From Patescibacteria group bacterium UBA5532 (GTDB lineage Bacteria; Patescibacteriota; Gracilibacteria; BD1-5; UBA2023): 64,000 nucleotides of DNA. A program made the position numbers and the translations under genes. How positions within the stretch are numbered: position 1 is the stretch's first letter; the number at the start of each line of letters is the position of its first letter. Positions 25,501-36,864 of this stretch are shown in pieces. The DNA lies in NCBI GenBank assembly GCA_002426885.1, contig DINU01000005.1, positions 49,735 to 113,734 of the forward strand, read 5' to 3'. The notes beneath the pieces were generated by a model. The model worked only from the letters and a program-made list of their open reading frames with translations. It ran no database searches and had not been told where the DNA came from.

Positions 25501-28500
25501 TGATCCCGTCATAGAGAAGTTCATTGGTAGAGACATCTCGGATTTCGAGAATCTCGAGAGAAATAGTCTCAGAGCTCAGAAGATCGAGGATATTTCCATT
25601 TTTTTCATACTGAATCTGGAGATTCGTCGTCTCTCACGGCGTAAGTGTCGTGCCAGAAAGAGAGAGGATGATATCTCCTCCCGCGAGAAACTCATATCTT
25701 CCTTCTGAGTCCTGCGCAGAAAGAAGCGATTGAGACTCAGATCAGAATGTCGAACCTCCACAGGATCCCGCAGAAATCCGCGGAGGAAGCATATTTTTTA
25801 TCCAGCAGAGCACCGCCGGAAACCAGCGCATCAGCTCGACTCCATCGATCGGACCACAGGCATCACTCTTCGAATATATCGATTCTGATCCTGATTCTCC
25901 GAGGTTCGCACTCGAGATATTTGCGAGTCATGCCTGGATACTCGCGATCAGATCTGCGAGATCAGACGGCGCTTCTGCAGGAGAGAAATTTCCCAGAGAC
26001 AAGTACGCCATATCATAGACAGATCGTGTATCCGCATCAGGGATAATTCATGGGGCAAGTCGAGTCGTATCACTCGCATCAGGATCATGAGAGACCGAGA
26101 GAAATGACTCGATCGTAGCATTATACTTGTTATATGGATCCGCTTGGAGCCATTTTTTGATACGGATGATATCTCGGATAATATCATCTGTCAGATACTG
26201 ATTCCAGTCAGGAGATGATGTCGGCAACGAACCTGTAACGAGATACTGGGAAATATTCGCTTCTGGATCGGTTGCTTGTGCCTCACTCGTGAGGATCGAA
26301 TCCCACTGAGATGCCTCAAAGTCTCGAAGTTCCGCACGGAAATCCTCGACAGTATCCGCCTCCATTCGGAAAAAGTTCGGATACTGAATCTTCGCGAGCT
26401 GTCCCTTCGGAGTCAGAAACTCGATATATCGATCATGATCGATCGCAAGTGATGGTGTCGCGCCATTATCATTTGCGATGCGCCACTCTTCATCAGTCGG
26501 AGATTTATGGTAAATAATCGATGGGATGGTGTGATAGATCTGGTCTTCGTAGTCAGTATTATCGACAATATTTACGATCGTCGTATCACTCGGACTGACA
26601 GAGGATGTGATACACGAGAGAGATGATGATGCGATTGTCGCGCCATCGAGTATGATCGTTCATACGAGACATGGCGTACGCTGATAGCGTGGAAACTCCG
26701 TGGAGAGTGTGCGCCCAGTGCCGACGACATGTGTCGTGATACAGGTAAATCGACCGAGCTCAGGCCATGTTCCTCATGGGATCATCTCTCCGCCCTGTGT
26801 CGATGCGGGACGCGTATATGGCTGGAGGAGTGTATACTGATATGTCGAAGAAGTACAGTCGATGGGAGAAATCGGAGTCAGTCGAGAGGTCTCATTCATT
26901 CACCCGAGTGAATAGATCGGAAGAGAAAATCCTTTGAGCGAAGTCGACTCGAGGAAGCTCGTCGCCCCTGTCGCAAGATTCAGTCCAGAATTTTTCCCCC
27001 AGTATGACGCAGTTCGGATACTCGTCCCCGATGGAAAACAGCTATAATAATTGCTTCCATACGCTCCGACAAGTGCTTCAGTGTCACTCGCGAGGATTTC
27101 CGCACCAGACATGATCTTCCGTACATCGAATCCGATATTTGCTTCGACAAGAATCCCATCCTGAAAGTCGCTCGTATGATCAGAACCGCGCGCGATACTG
27201 CAGAGAGACGGATCCATGATTTCCTCGGCTTTTTGTCAGAAGAAATAATTTTTATACTCCATCTCATACGATGGTGTCGAATTACCTGTGTCAGCATTAT
27301 ATGATCCAGTATTCGTGATCGTGACAGAGTCGAGAAGTGCGATCCGACGAGCATATCCCTGAACTTCTTGGTCGATCTTATTCTCGAGCTGTTCATTCAG
27401 CCCACGCAGAAGGAGTGCCGAAGTCGTATCAATACCGGTCACGCCGATCGGCGCTGTATCGACACGAACTGTCGTTCCACTGGTATAGCGACCGGCATTT
27501 CTGACAGCCGACTGGATATCACCAAGTGTCGTACTATTGACGATTTCATAAAATTGCTTTGCTGTCGCATCGATGATCGTCTGTGTCTGGACATCCGGAA
27601 GATTCTCGAGTGAAGAAAGTGATGACTCTGTCGCGCCCGTCATCCCGAGCGATGCAAGATACACATCCACGTCCTCATCCTCGAGTGTCGCATCATACTG
27701 CCCTGTCATTTCCATCAGATACTGGGCGAAGTACTTCGAGTAGCGATTATAGACGATATCCTCGATATACTTCATCCGCAGTGTGTAGGCATAGAGATTT
27801 CCGAGAGAAAGTCATGAAAATTCTCGATCTGCATCATGATAAAATACCCGTGGCTCCTGTGTCGAGAACTGTGCAAAATTTCACGACTGTGTGTAGAAAG
27901 CATGCGTCTTCTCGAAAAAATGGCGAAGTTCCTCGCGCGTCTCATCCGTCATAGAAGCAGAAAGATCGGGATCGATCACACCATGCCATATGTCCGCTTC
28001 TGTATCCCACGCAGAGGACGATTGCGCGAGATATTGATTTTTTTCTGGAGTGTAGATAAATGCCTTATCGGCAAAGTCGACATATGGAAAAATACTCGGA
28101 AATGTCTTGCCACCCCGAGAGACGATCGGAAGTGGTACATCTCCGATCAGAATCGTCCCGACAAGACGCGACACTCCTTCGCCACTATCACCTTCATAAT
28201 AGAGTTTTTCATTTATCGTGGCGATATTCACAGGCGTCGTATCAGTACCTATGATCTGAATATTTGTGCGCGTCTGCGGAAGATATGCCTGAATATCACT
28301 CGCATACTGGGAAATCTCTGGCTTCAGAATATCATACGTATTTCGATCGACAAAAATCGACACAACGTCATAATAATCACTCTGATCTGCCTGTACCTGA
28401 TCGAACCAAGACACCTGAAATGTCTGAGAAACAAGCAGTGTAACGATCAGAAGACCCGAGAGAAAAGATTGAAATCGTGATGTGATCGATGAGAAATCCA

Positions 28501-28501
28501 A
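16580..28501 (-). CDS. Giant exported surface protein, 3973 aa
   Basis: One frame of 11.9 kb with no TAA/TAG; interrupting TGAs were confirmed at 17150, 17381, 18068, 19223, 20099, 21554, 21959, 23423, 24137, 24482, 26048, 26900, 27236 and 27881. The N terminus is hydrophobic (LSGLLIVTLLVSQTFQV), like a signal peptide. Residues about 40-330 include TILIGDVPLPI, reminiscent of gingipain-like C25 folds (uncertain). Ig-like beta domains occupy about 900-1600. FG-GAP/VCBS-type Ca-binding repeats follow (about 1790-1940, DTNNDGYDDILIL), then DLDNNGIPDYID (about 2245). A Pro/Leu-rich segment lies at about 2890-2950, with further Asp-rich loops at about 3330 and 3690. Start: TTG at 28501 is the best available; the upstream frame stops at 28541. 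No membrane anchor is visible at the C terminus. Likely adhesion or predation-related surface protein (inference). Confidence 0.85.
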
Positions 28502-28556
28502 GAAGCTATATCAGGATGCGATGAAATCGGGAAAAAATCCCTATTTTCTCCCCTGT

Positions 28557-28584
28557 ATATTATGTTTTTTTTATATCATTGCAA
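28557..28584 (-). promoter_or_regulatory. Promoter of the giant gene
   Basis: Minus strand TTGCAA (28579-28584), 16-bp spacer, TAATAT (28557-28562). It leaves a leader of about 45-50 nt before the TTG start. Confidence 0.55.
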
Positions 28585-28642
28585 AGAGAATTACGGGGAA
28601 ATTCCCGGAGAAAAAATACACGATATATGCACCCATTTTCCA

Positions 28643-29446
28643 CTATTTTCGGATATTTCTCCAGAAAAGTGCAACGAGAAAAAAACAGATCAAAACAAGG
28701 ACAATACCCGATGATGTCGACGTATCGAGTAAATAGGACCCGAAAAGTCCGACAAGAAGCGCACTGAGCGCGAGCATCCCCGTCAGGAAAAAAACCTGTC
28801 TCAGACTTGTAGCGAGGATCTTCGCGATATTCGGCGGGATGATCAGGAAGGCTCCGATGAGCATAATCCCGAACATTTTTATACTGACCGCGATAAAAAG
28901 TGAGAGAAAAAGCAGAAACAGAAAATTATACCAGTCCGTCGGCATTCCCTGTGATTTCGCTATATCCTCGTTAATAATAACACGCAGGAACTTTTTCCCG
29001 AAGAAAAAAAATGCCACGACGATGAGAATCGTGAGTCACGCGAGAATCACGAGATCTGTCGGCTGGATAAAAAGAATGCTTCCGAACAAGAAATTATTGA
29101 TATCCATCGTCACATTTCCGAGGAGTCCGAGCAGGAAGATTCCGCCCGCGATCCCCGTCTGTGAGATAATTTCTCTGGTGGATTCGCGCGTCACGAAGTG
29201 TGTTTTTTCTATAAAAAAGATGAGGACGCTCGCGAGAATCGCGAAGAGAAAGAGAAAAAGATAGTAATCCCCGTCGACGAATAGTGAGAGCGCGATCCCG
29301 AGGAAGAGGAAATTTGCGATACTATGCGTGATATTTGCCTCTTTTCGCATGACGATAAACACCCCGAAAATCGCTGAGATGCATGAGATCAGGACTCCAG
29401 CGATCAGTGCATACTGGAAAAAAGAATAGGAAAATATATCTAGCAT
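28643..29446 (-). CDS. znuB: Zn/Mn ABC transporter permease (ZnuB/MntB family)
   Basis: 267 aa, polytopic, about eight hydrophobic segments. MRKEANITHSIANFLFLGIAL is the ABC-3 coupling region; GIMLIGAFLIIPPNIAKILA is the conserved family segment near the C terminus. Starts with ATG overlapping the TAG of the ATPase gene (7 bp overlap). One TGA (29036) is Gly. It forms the transmembrane part of the uptake system with the two upstream genes. Confidence 0.92.
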
Positions 29447-30180
29447 GTGGCAGAGTGGTTATGAGAATCGTGCGGGTGGTGCACATACGGAACCGTGTAA
29501 TCCCCGAAAACACTCCGAATGACGGAATTCGAAGCGACTTCAAGGGGCGTCCCATGACAGCAGAGATTATTTTCGTGGAGGCAGAGGACATTATTACTGT
29601 ACTTATAGACGAGGTGAATATTATGTGAGACAAGAATGATGGAAAGCGAAGGAAAAAACTCCCGCACTTCCTGAATCATCTCATAAAAAATCTCTTCTCC
29701 GATCATGTCGATCCCCGCGGTTGGCTCATCGAGTAGCATGAGCTCTGGCTCCTGTAGAAGTGCGGAAATGATCAGTATCTTCTGGAGTTCTCCGCCACTG
29801 AGTTGTGTTATATTTTTCTCAGAAAGAGAGTGAGCCTGGAATCGAGCGAGATAGGTCTGTATTTTTTCTTCATCGACATGCTCGTGATATATCCTGATAA
29901 ATTCTCGCACCGTCATGGGCATGGAGCGATCAAGATGTATTTTTTGCGGGACATACGCAAGACGCGAATAATTTCTCATGATCGTCCCAGAATTCGGACG
30001 AATAATTCCTGCGATAGTCTTCAGAAGTGTCGACTTTCCACTTCCATTTATCCCGATGATACTGAGGATTTCTCCAGCGTGAACCGAGAAATTAATATCA
30101 TTCAGAATCTGTGTCTTTCCTTGATCATACGAGATGGAAAGATGTTCGATCGTAAGAAGTGGAGTATTATTTTTATGCAT
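29440..30180 (-). CDS. znuC: Zn/Mn ABC transporter ATP-binding protein
   Basis: 246 aa with no TGA. Walker A GINGSGKSTLLK (about residues 43-54), signature LSGGELQKI, Walker B LMLLDEP and switch SHNIH. The C terminus is His-rich (YVHHPHDSHNH), fitting a metal-linked role. It sits 3 bp after the binding-protein gene; order znuA-znuC-znuB. Confidence 0.94.
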   Translation of the reverse strand: MHKNNTPLLTIEHLSISYDQGKTQILNDINFSVHAGEILSIIGINGSGKSTLLKTIAGIIRPNSGTIMRNYSRLAYVPQKIHLDRSMPMTVREFIRIYHEHVDEEKIQTYLARFQAHSLSEKNITQLSGGELQKILIISALLQEPELMLLDEPTAGIDMIGEEIFYEMIQEVREFFPSLSIILVSHNIHLVYKYSNNVLCLHENNLCCHGTPLEVASNSVIRSVFGDYTVPYVHHPHDSHNHSATC

Positions 30181-30183
30181 AGA

Positions 30184-31098
30184 CTAGTGGTATACGTGAG
30201 AAAGTGCGTCGAGATTTTTCTGATAATTCGAGATATAGCCTCCGCTTCCTGTATCCATCCCGATCGGATCGAGAAGGAGAACCGTCATCCCATATTCCCG
30301 CGCGATTTGCTCGAGATTGGTGCTGACAAGCTGCGGCTCACGGAAGGCGATCGTGAGATGTTGTGCCTCTATCGCATCGATCAGATCACGCATATCGGCA
30401 GAGTTCGGATCGCTCAGCACCGTCTTCTGGAAGACGATTTTTTGCTCAGTGGGAATCCCGAGTTCTTTGAAGAGATACGTATACGCATCATGAAAAATAA
30501 GAAATGAATCGACAGATTTTGCACTCTGTGAGAGGAGAAATTCGCCCCGAATCAGAGTCAGCTCAGACTGAAAATCAGTAAAATTCTGCTCGAAAAATGC
30601 TTCTTTTTCAGGACGAAGTTCTGTCAGAGCGGTCGTAATATCGCGAGCGATGATGATCGCATTCTCTGCGCTGATCCACACATGCGGGTCGATAGCCAGT
30701 GTCTCGAGCTCACTCGAGGTATGTCCATCTTCATCCTGTCACACCTCGAGAAGAGGGATGTCTTCGGCGGTGCGAAGTGTATTTTTTCCGGTTACAACTG
30801 TATCGAGAAAGCCATCAATATGATCGAGTCCGACCATGACAATCAGGTCAGCATCAGAAATATCCTGGATCTGACTCGGTCTCATGTCGAAATTATGTGG
30901 ACTGACACCAGCTGGGACGATCGTATCCACGATCACCTCCGTGCCTCCGATCTGATTCACGAGGGACGCAAGTGGGACGATAGAAGTCTCGACGCGGATG
31001 CGTCAGCTCTCAGAAAGTGCAGAAGGAGTATCACTCTCATTATTTTGAGTCGTGCAACTCGCCAGAAGCATCAGTGAAATGAGGAAAAAATATTTCAT
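30184..31098 (-). CDS. znuA: Metal-binding lipoprotein of the Zn/Mn ABC transporter
   Basis: 304 aa. Lipobox LLASC at residues 11-15 gives a lipid-anchored binding protein. TrxA-like cluster A-9 features: PAGVSPHNFDMRPSQIQDI, then DPHVWIS (metal His), a third metal ligand region FLIFHDAYTYL, and DPIGMD near the end. Starts MKYFFLISLM. The leader contains tttcctcctt about 10 nt before the ATG. Confidence 0.93.
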
Positions 31099-31144
31099 AC
31101 GAGAAAAGGAGGAAATCTAATGTGCCAGATTTCAGAACGAAATG

Positions 31145-31172
31145 ATTATATGAAAACTCGGATTTCTGTAAA
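31145..31172 (-). promoter_or_regulatory. Promoter of znuACB
   Basis: Minus strand TTTACA (31167-31172), 16-bp spacer, TATAAT (31145-31150). About 46 nt separate the -10 from the ATG. No clear Zur-like palindrome was seen. Confidence 0.6.
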
Positions 31173-31219
31173 AAAAGAATCATGAAATATGTTTTTATTC
31201 TTTTGCACGAGGGAAATCT

Positions 31220-31450
31220 ATGCTGCATTCAAGCTTCTGCAAAGACTCAAAAACAAGTCACAGTTTTATAGCCCCCGCATATGCGGAAGTCCATGAAGAG
31301 CAACGAGGCAAAAACTTGAATTTTCATGAAGAGATTCCATCTGGAGAAAGTCCGAAATGACCACTTCTTCCCCGCATAATACAAGAAAATCACAGATTTG
31401 TCATGTGTATGCAAGCAAAACTCCATATTCGTAAACGAATCGAGAGCTAG
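31220..31450 (+). CDS. Possible small protein, 76 aa
   Basis: It fills most of the 400-bp gap between znuA and the helicase gene. Open from ATG 31220 to TAG 31448, with one TGA read as Gly. Composition is protein-like (AYAEVHEEQRGKNLNFHEEI). No family recognised and no convincing promoter or ribosome binding site, so it may be spurious. Nothing else is evident in 31173-31501. Confidence 0.3.
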
Positions 31451-31501
31451 ATTATACTGTACAAATAAGTGTGAGAAATCGGGGGAAAAGACGCTACAAT
31501 C

Positions 31502-33046
31502 CTATTCCACGACCTCGATCTCGAGTATGCGATCAATATTAAAGACTCGATCTTGCCTTCGCAGTGTGCAATACGCGTCCATCCCGAGAAATGTTTTTCC
31601 AGCATATTCCATTTCCGCAATCTTTCGGGGCTGTATGAGGCGTTCTGATTTTTCATCTTTTCCCTTCAGATAGACCATCCGAAGTGTCTGCTTTTTCTCG
31701 ATGGCGGACTGAATCATCTCGATACGATCTTCGAGCGAACAGGATTTCCGTGCGAGATGATACTGATATTGCGTCAGAAACTTCACGACCGCATAATCGA
31801 GTCGCACATGCACCGGCTGAAGTTCTTTTCTGAGGATCAACCCCTCGAGACTCGTACAGCGCGACAGTGCGACATACATCTGTCCGTGTGCGAAAGTCCC
31901 TCGACCGACGTCGATGATCACTTTCTCGAAGGTCTTCCCCTGTGATTTATGGATCGTAATCGCGAAAGCGAGACGAAGCGGATACTGCATAAACGATCCG
32001 ACCGTATGGGAGACGATCTCTCCTTCATCGAGTCAAAATCGAAAAATCTCCCACGTATAGAGCCCGACGGAGACCTGTTTCCCATTTTCGAGCTCGACAA
32101 GAATCATTTCATCCTCGTCATCGAATGGAAAATCCACGATTTTCCCGATCGTTCCATTCACCCATCTTCCGCCAGAATCATTATTCAGAAGCATGATTTG
32201 TGCACCGATTTTCAGCTCCAAGATCTCAGAAGTCGGATAGTGGGAGCGTTCGATTTCTCAGAAAATCTCCGCTTCCGATCGCCACACTTCTCCTGGAAGT
32301 TCCGCGAGTTTTTTCTCATTTTCAGTATCGACGAGCGCATTCGTGCTCGCGAGTGTAATATAGAAGTCATCCGCACTCGGAGTAAAATCAGGGGAAAATC
32401 GCGTATTCAGAGCCATGAGATCATCCCGAGAAAAAGAGCGATTCCGAATCGAGTTCAGAAGTCCGATAAACACGTCGTCTTTTTGTCGATAAATCTTCTC
32501 GAGTTCTACGAATTCCATATCAAACTGCTCGAATACACGCGCACTGAAAAAGTATGGACTCTCATAATAGCTCTGAAACAGCTCTTTTTCCGCGCTCGTG
32601 ACGACCGGAGGAAGCTGATATAGATCGCCAATAAAGACCATCTGCACTCATCAAAAAGGTCGTTTCGGATCGGGACCATTCAGCCGGAGAAATCGATCGA
32701 CACAGTCGAGTAAATCCGCTCGCACCATAGAAATCTCATCGATCACGATGCACTCGAGCTTCTTGTACATGTTGGCATTTTCATCGTCGAAGTGTTTTCT
32801 TTTTACCTTTGCGAGCGTGATATCTGGCAGAAATCCGAAAAATGAGTGAATCGTCTGTCATCGGACATTTACCGCTGCAACCCCTGTCGGCGCGAGAACG
32901 ACGAGTTTTTTTTCTGAATTTTCACGAAAAAAAGAAAGAAGCGTCGACTTTCCTGTCCCAGCCCGACCCGTAATGAAAATATTTTTCCCGGATTCGATAG
33001 CAGAAATAGCATCTTGGAATTGTGGATTTATCTCGATCGAGGACAT
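31502..33046 (-). CDS. PIF1-like DNA helicase with C-terminal WYL-like domain
   Basis: 514 aa. SF1B helicase: Walker A GRAGTGKSTLLSFF (about 27-40), motif Ia LAPTGVAA, Walker B CIVIDEISM, motif III GDLYQLPPV, and C-terminal AFAITIHKSQGKTF plus YVALSRCTSLEGL. The last 70 residues (AIEKKQTLRMVYLKGKDE to the end) look like a WYL ligand-sensing domain, a combination known in some PIF1/RecD-like proteins. Three TGAs at gaps are Gly. Role: unwinding of DNA with 5' overhangs, replication or repair. Confidence 0.88.
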
Positions 33047-33106
33047 GCCGAAAATCAGAAAACGCCTTCTTTATATCGTATTCTCAGAGAAATACAAGCA
33101 AGAAAA

Positions 33107-33131
33107 AAAGACCCCGGAAAAGAGGTCTTTC
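33107..33131 (-). terminator. Terminator of the four-gene envelope operon
   Basis: Hairpin aaagacc-(ccggaaaag)-aggtcttt with a T run on the minus strand, 13 bp after the stop at 33144. Confidence 0.75.
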
Positions 33132-33143
33132 AGAAGAACGAGA

Positions 33144-33620
33144 TTATTTCTGATTCTGGAAAAATTTCTGCGCTTTCTGGTATGAGCTATCGAGCGATTT
33201 CTTGGCAGATTCGAGCCATTCATTGACAGTCTCCTCATTGACGCTGTCGATCATTTCCATCGCTTTTGCTTTTCCAGACTCGAGGATCTCCATACGTCGA
33301 TCGTACGCATTCTGGACCTTCTCGAGAATCGCCTCTTTCGAGACTCATTTCTCAGCGAGTGAATCTTTCATCGAGTTTACCTCAGTCATGAAGCTATCAG
33401 TAATTTCTTTCCCTTTTGCCTGGAGATCATCCCATGTCTCGACATCTTCGAAGTTCATGACGACGAAGTCTCGAACATCAGAATATGCAGATTTATGGAT
33501 ATCGACGATCTCGTCGAGGAACGATGCATCTTTATTTTTTTTATCTTTTTGGTACTTGATCGCAAGTGCCATACCAGCAGCGTAGCCAGTCAGAAGACCG
33601 AAAAATCATTTAAATCCCAT
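33144..33620 (-). CDS. YtxH-like small membrane-anchored protein
   Basis: 158 aa. The N terminus MGFKGFFGLLTGYAAGMALAIKY resembles YtxH-type Gly-rich membrane anchors; the second G is TGA. The rest is a charged helical region (DFVVMNFEDVETWDDL, then EWLESAKKSLDSSYQKAQ) likely to form coiled coil. Last gene of the operon. Function unknown. Confidence 0.7.
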
Positions 33621-33648
33621 ATGAGAAAATGTTAAAGAATAAGTATAC

Positions 33649-34065
33649 CTATTTTACATAATATGGTCGGATTTCAAAAAGAATATACATTTCCAGAAGA
33701 AAAAGGAAAATTCCGGGAACCTGAAGTAAGATGAGAAATCCAAAAAGTCCGATAAGTGCACTGTAGAAGAGCTTATTCCATCAGGATTTCTGACCTTTTC
33801 TGAGATCGTTATATGCGAGGAAAAAGAGAACCGCCATGCTGATGCCGATAATCACAGAAAACCACGATCGTACAGAAGACACGGCTGGCAGGAAGAACAT
33901 CGCTCCGAAGAGCCCGAGCGCGAGTATGATCGCAAGGATGAGACTGACTTGTGGCACCATCGAGACGATCGTTCTTCGTCCATTTTCCTGAATATGTGGT
34001 ACAGAACCGAAGAATCGTACGAGCGCTTCTTCGAAGCGAGCAAATTGTTTTTTAAAGTCTTTCAT
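33649..34065 (-). CDS. Hypothetical membrane protein, 138 aa
   Basis: A soluble N-terminal 40 residues (MKDFKKQFARFEEALVRFFG), then three or four membrane segments (SLILAIILALGLFGAMFFL, SWFSVIIGISMAVLFFLAY, ALIGLFGFLILLQVPGIFLF). Ends with TAG at 33649 after a TGA at 33781. No family recognised. Confidence 0.7.
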
Positions 34066-34098
34066 AGGGAAAAGATATGAAAATGAAGTATGTCGAAA

Positions 34099-35277
34099 TT
34101 ATGCATCTGTATCGGTGAGACGAGTCCGCGTCATTGCGCCGATCATCGCACCGAGAGCAAGAAATGTGATGAAGAAAGTGATCCCACTGAGTATCGCAAA
34201 GACAAGTGCGATACCGGCGAGAATCAGGAGTTTTTTCCAGACGGAATATTTTTCTCCCTTGAGCTGCTTAAAGATGAGTCCAGCTGTCCCGAGGAAAGCG
34301 ATTAACTTCGCAAATACGATGCTAAATACGAAGGACATCGCCCCGAAAAGTCAGAGAGGGATACCGATGATCGTACAGAGAAGAATCACACTCACAAGCG
34401 GAAGGATCAGATAAAAGAGTGCTCCATAGAGCAGACTTTTCCATGGAGATTTTATGAAAAATGCTCCAGTCTTCAGGAAGAACTTCTGGAAGATGAAGAA
34501 AAGTGCTGACCCAATGATGAAAAGGGAGAAAAAACGATAGATGAGATATGCGATGAAAAAGTTCATGAACATCGGCGCTATCGGCGTCATAGCAAATGCA
34601 TCTTGATCTTGAATATAGGTCGTGTTTGGAAGTGCGTCGAGCTCAGGATGTCGCACGGAAGAGGTATACTCTATTTTCCCAGAGATTACAGCATTTGGAC
34701 CGAGAATCGGTGTCGAATCTCGACTCAAGAGAAGGGCCAGGTCTCCTTGTATTTGCGCATCGATCATGACCTTCTTCCCAGCGATGCGCACATTTCCCGC
34801 GACATTTCCCGCGAGTGATACTGTCTGTCCCGCAAGAAGTACATCTCGTCCGATAGTCACCCCTGAGTTAACATAGATTTCTTCTCAGAAAGCCATGAGC
34901 TCCCCAGCGATCGCATCTTTTACGAAGATAACTCCCCCAGCAACCCGTAGATCTCCCTCGACTTTCTTATTGACATCGATCTCACCCCCCATGATAAAAG
35001 CATCATTCCCGATCGTCTCATTGACGGCGATCTCCGATCCGACGATAAAAGCATTATCGAGGACACTTCCCTGTAGATCGAGCTTCTGTCATGCAAAAAA
35101 GACATCCCCCATAACAGGTGAGACGACATCGACAGCATCACCTACAATGTAGGCATTATCATCGAGCGTACCATCGACACGAAGTGGCTCACTATCACCA
35201 GTAAGTGTGACGTACGCGGACGCCGAGAGAGGAAAACTCGCGATGAGTACCCCGACAAGTACATGAAATAATTTCAT
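34099..35277 (-). CDS. Exported polymer-forming (bactofilin-like) protein with C-terminal membrane domain
   Basis: 392 aa. Signal peptide MKLFHVLVGVLIASFPLSASA. Residues about 25-190 carry short repeats of the type NAYIVGDAVDV, NAFIVGSEIAV, NDAFIMGGEIDV, a right-handed beta-helix pattern like polymer-forming cytoskeletal proteins. Four or five membrane segments follow. Start 35277 is preferred over the upstream 35331 because it opens the signal peptide. TGAs at 34351 and 35089 are Gly. Confidence 0.75.
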
Positions 35278-35336
35278 AAAAGGGAGTGAGAAATAAGTGA
35301 TGGCATTGTATATGTTTCCACGAAAAATCAAACTCT

Positions 35337-36584
35337 CTATTTTTTATTACCGACCTCAAGCTGAGTGAGATATGCTTCGATCTGATCTCCGTGCTTCTCG
35401 AGTGTTTGTCTCTGCATCTCGAGACGCATCTTCTGTGCTTCGAGTGCACTGAGAGATGAGGTCTCATATACTCCCCCTACTCAGGGATTTTTTTCTATCA
35501 TATCGATCTGCGCCTGAAGTTCATCGATCGTCTTCGTGATCAGAAGATGATTCTGCAGGAGAAGATCGCGGATATCGCGAAGTGGAAGGATGATCTGCGT
35601 ACGGATCCAGCCAGAATATGTGTCGAAGTTAAAAATATCACGATACTCAGAGTTCATGAGAATTTTCCGGAGTTTTTGTGAGTCATCGAGCGATGTTTTT
35701 GCGAGCTGATTCACACTTTTTATTCCATCCTGAATCTTGGTCAGGAGCGCATCCTTCCATTCATTTTCCCTTGCATCAGTAAAAAAATCAGACAAATCAC
35801 GATTGGTCTCGCGAAGTTGTCACGATGCAATATCGATATCAGTAAAAAGATCATGGATACGCTGGACGGTATGCCCGATCATTCGGAGAAAGATGCGATT
35901 CACGATCATGAATCCGAGCGAGAAAATCCAGATAAAGAAGAGTCCCCCGATATATACCGCGATCAGAGAAAGAGTGTAAATAATCCCGAGAAGAATCACG
36001 AATAACATGGCATTCGAGCTATTTCGTGAATGTGAGCCTCGCCCCATTAGCTGAAAGCCTCTTGCCCATCATGCCTGTATCGTCTCGACGACTTTCTGAA
36101 ATAATCGATTCTTCGAGTCCTGGATATGCGACGGCTGGAAAAGTGGCTCGTCGAACTCTTTTTCCCATTTTCCGATCTTTTCACGATATTTCGGAAGCTC
36201 AGTGTATGGAATAATCTCTCCTCAGAACGAGATCGCCGTGTCAGTCAGGACCACATTCGCAGTATTCGTCAGGAGAAGCGATCGGCGCACTGTGAGGAAA
36301 AAGATGTAGAAAAAAATCAGAAGGATCGAAAATCCAAGCACGAGAAAAAATCCGAGAAATCCGCCGAGAACTCCCGCAAGAATCGAGAATCCTCCGATCC
36401 AGAGGCTCAGATATGAGAGAAGATTCAGGTAGTCGCGCTGGATCGAGGTCTTGATCTCTTCAGACGATATCCACTTATAGAGGTAAAATCCCTTGGCGTA
36501 AATCTCCGTCTTTGCCTCCTCAGAGAGCGGAAGTGGGATCTCCTGAGTGCCTTCTTCTGGGAGTGTTTTTGTACGAGTGAGCAT
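35337..36584 (-). CDS. Hypothetical membrane protein with N-terminal PH-like segment, 415 aa
   Basis: First gene of the envelope operon. Residues about 20-135 (YAKGFYLYKWISSEEIKT, two membrane helices, then RSLLLTNTANVVLTDTAISF) look like the membrane-bound bacterial PH-domain arrangement. A second helix pair (AMLFVILLGIIYTLSLIAVYIG) follows, then a long coiled coil (LREIL-type, about 250-410). Under the standard code it splits at TGA 36222 and 35820-35822. The start at 36584 is supported by the promoter 20 nt upstream. Confidence 0.7.
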
Positions 36585-36603
36585 GGAGTGAAATAATGGC
36601 GCG

Positions 36604-36632
36604 ATTATACAAAAAATAATTTGATTAGACAA
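36604..36632 (-). promoter_or_regulatory. Promoter of the envelope operon
   Basis: Minus strand TTGTCT (36627-36632), 17-bp spacer, TATAAT (36604-36609). Confidence 0.7.
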
Positions 36633-36750
36633 ATCGAAAAAAAATTATATTATTCTTCGCGCTCGGGAAATTATATGAGATTTCTGGATGTGACCTCAGA
36701 GAGGTCTCTCCGCGAGAAAGATCAGAATCTCGAGTAGACACAATCCCTTC

Positions 36751-36826
36751 GGGAATGTAGCTCAGTAGGTAGAGCGGCGCCCTTTTAAGGCGAAGGTCGC
36801 GGGTTCGAGCCCCGCCATTCCCACCA
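36751..36826 (+). tRNA. tRNA-Lys (UUU)
   Basis: Cloverleaf: acceptor GGGAATG/CATTCCC, D arm GCTC..GAGC, anticodon loop CTTTTAA with anticodon TTT, T arm GCGGG-TTCGAGC-CCCGC, and an encoded CCA end. Confidence 0.96.
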
Positions 36827-36836
36827 TTTGTCACGC

Positions 36837-36861
36837 AAAACCCCACTTTCGTGGGGTTTTT
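36837..36861 (+). terminator. Terminator after tRNA-Lys
   Basis: aaaaccccac-tttc-gtggggttttt hairpin with a T run, 10 bp beyond the tRNA. Confidence 0.8.
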
Positions 36862-36864
36862 AAG

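Noticed and set aside
36625..36846. 73-aa ORF containing GARTRDL on the minus strand
   Set aside because: This is the well-known artefact of translating the antisense of a tRNA gene (tRNA-Lys here).
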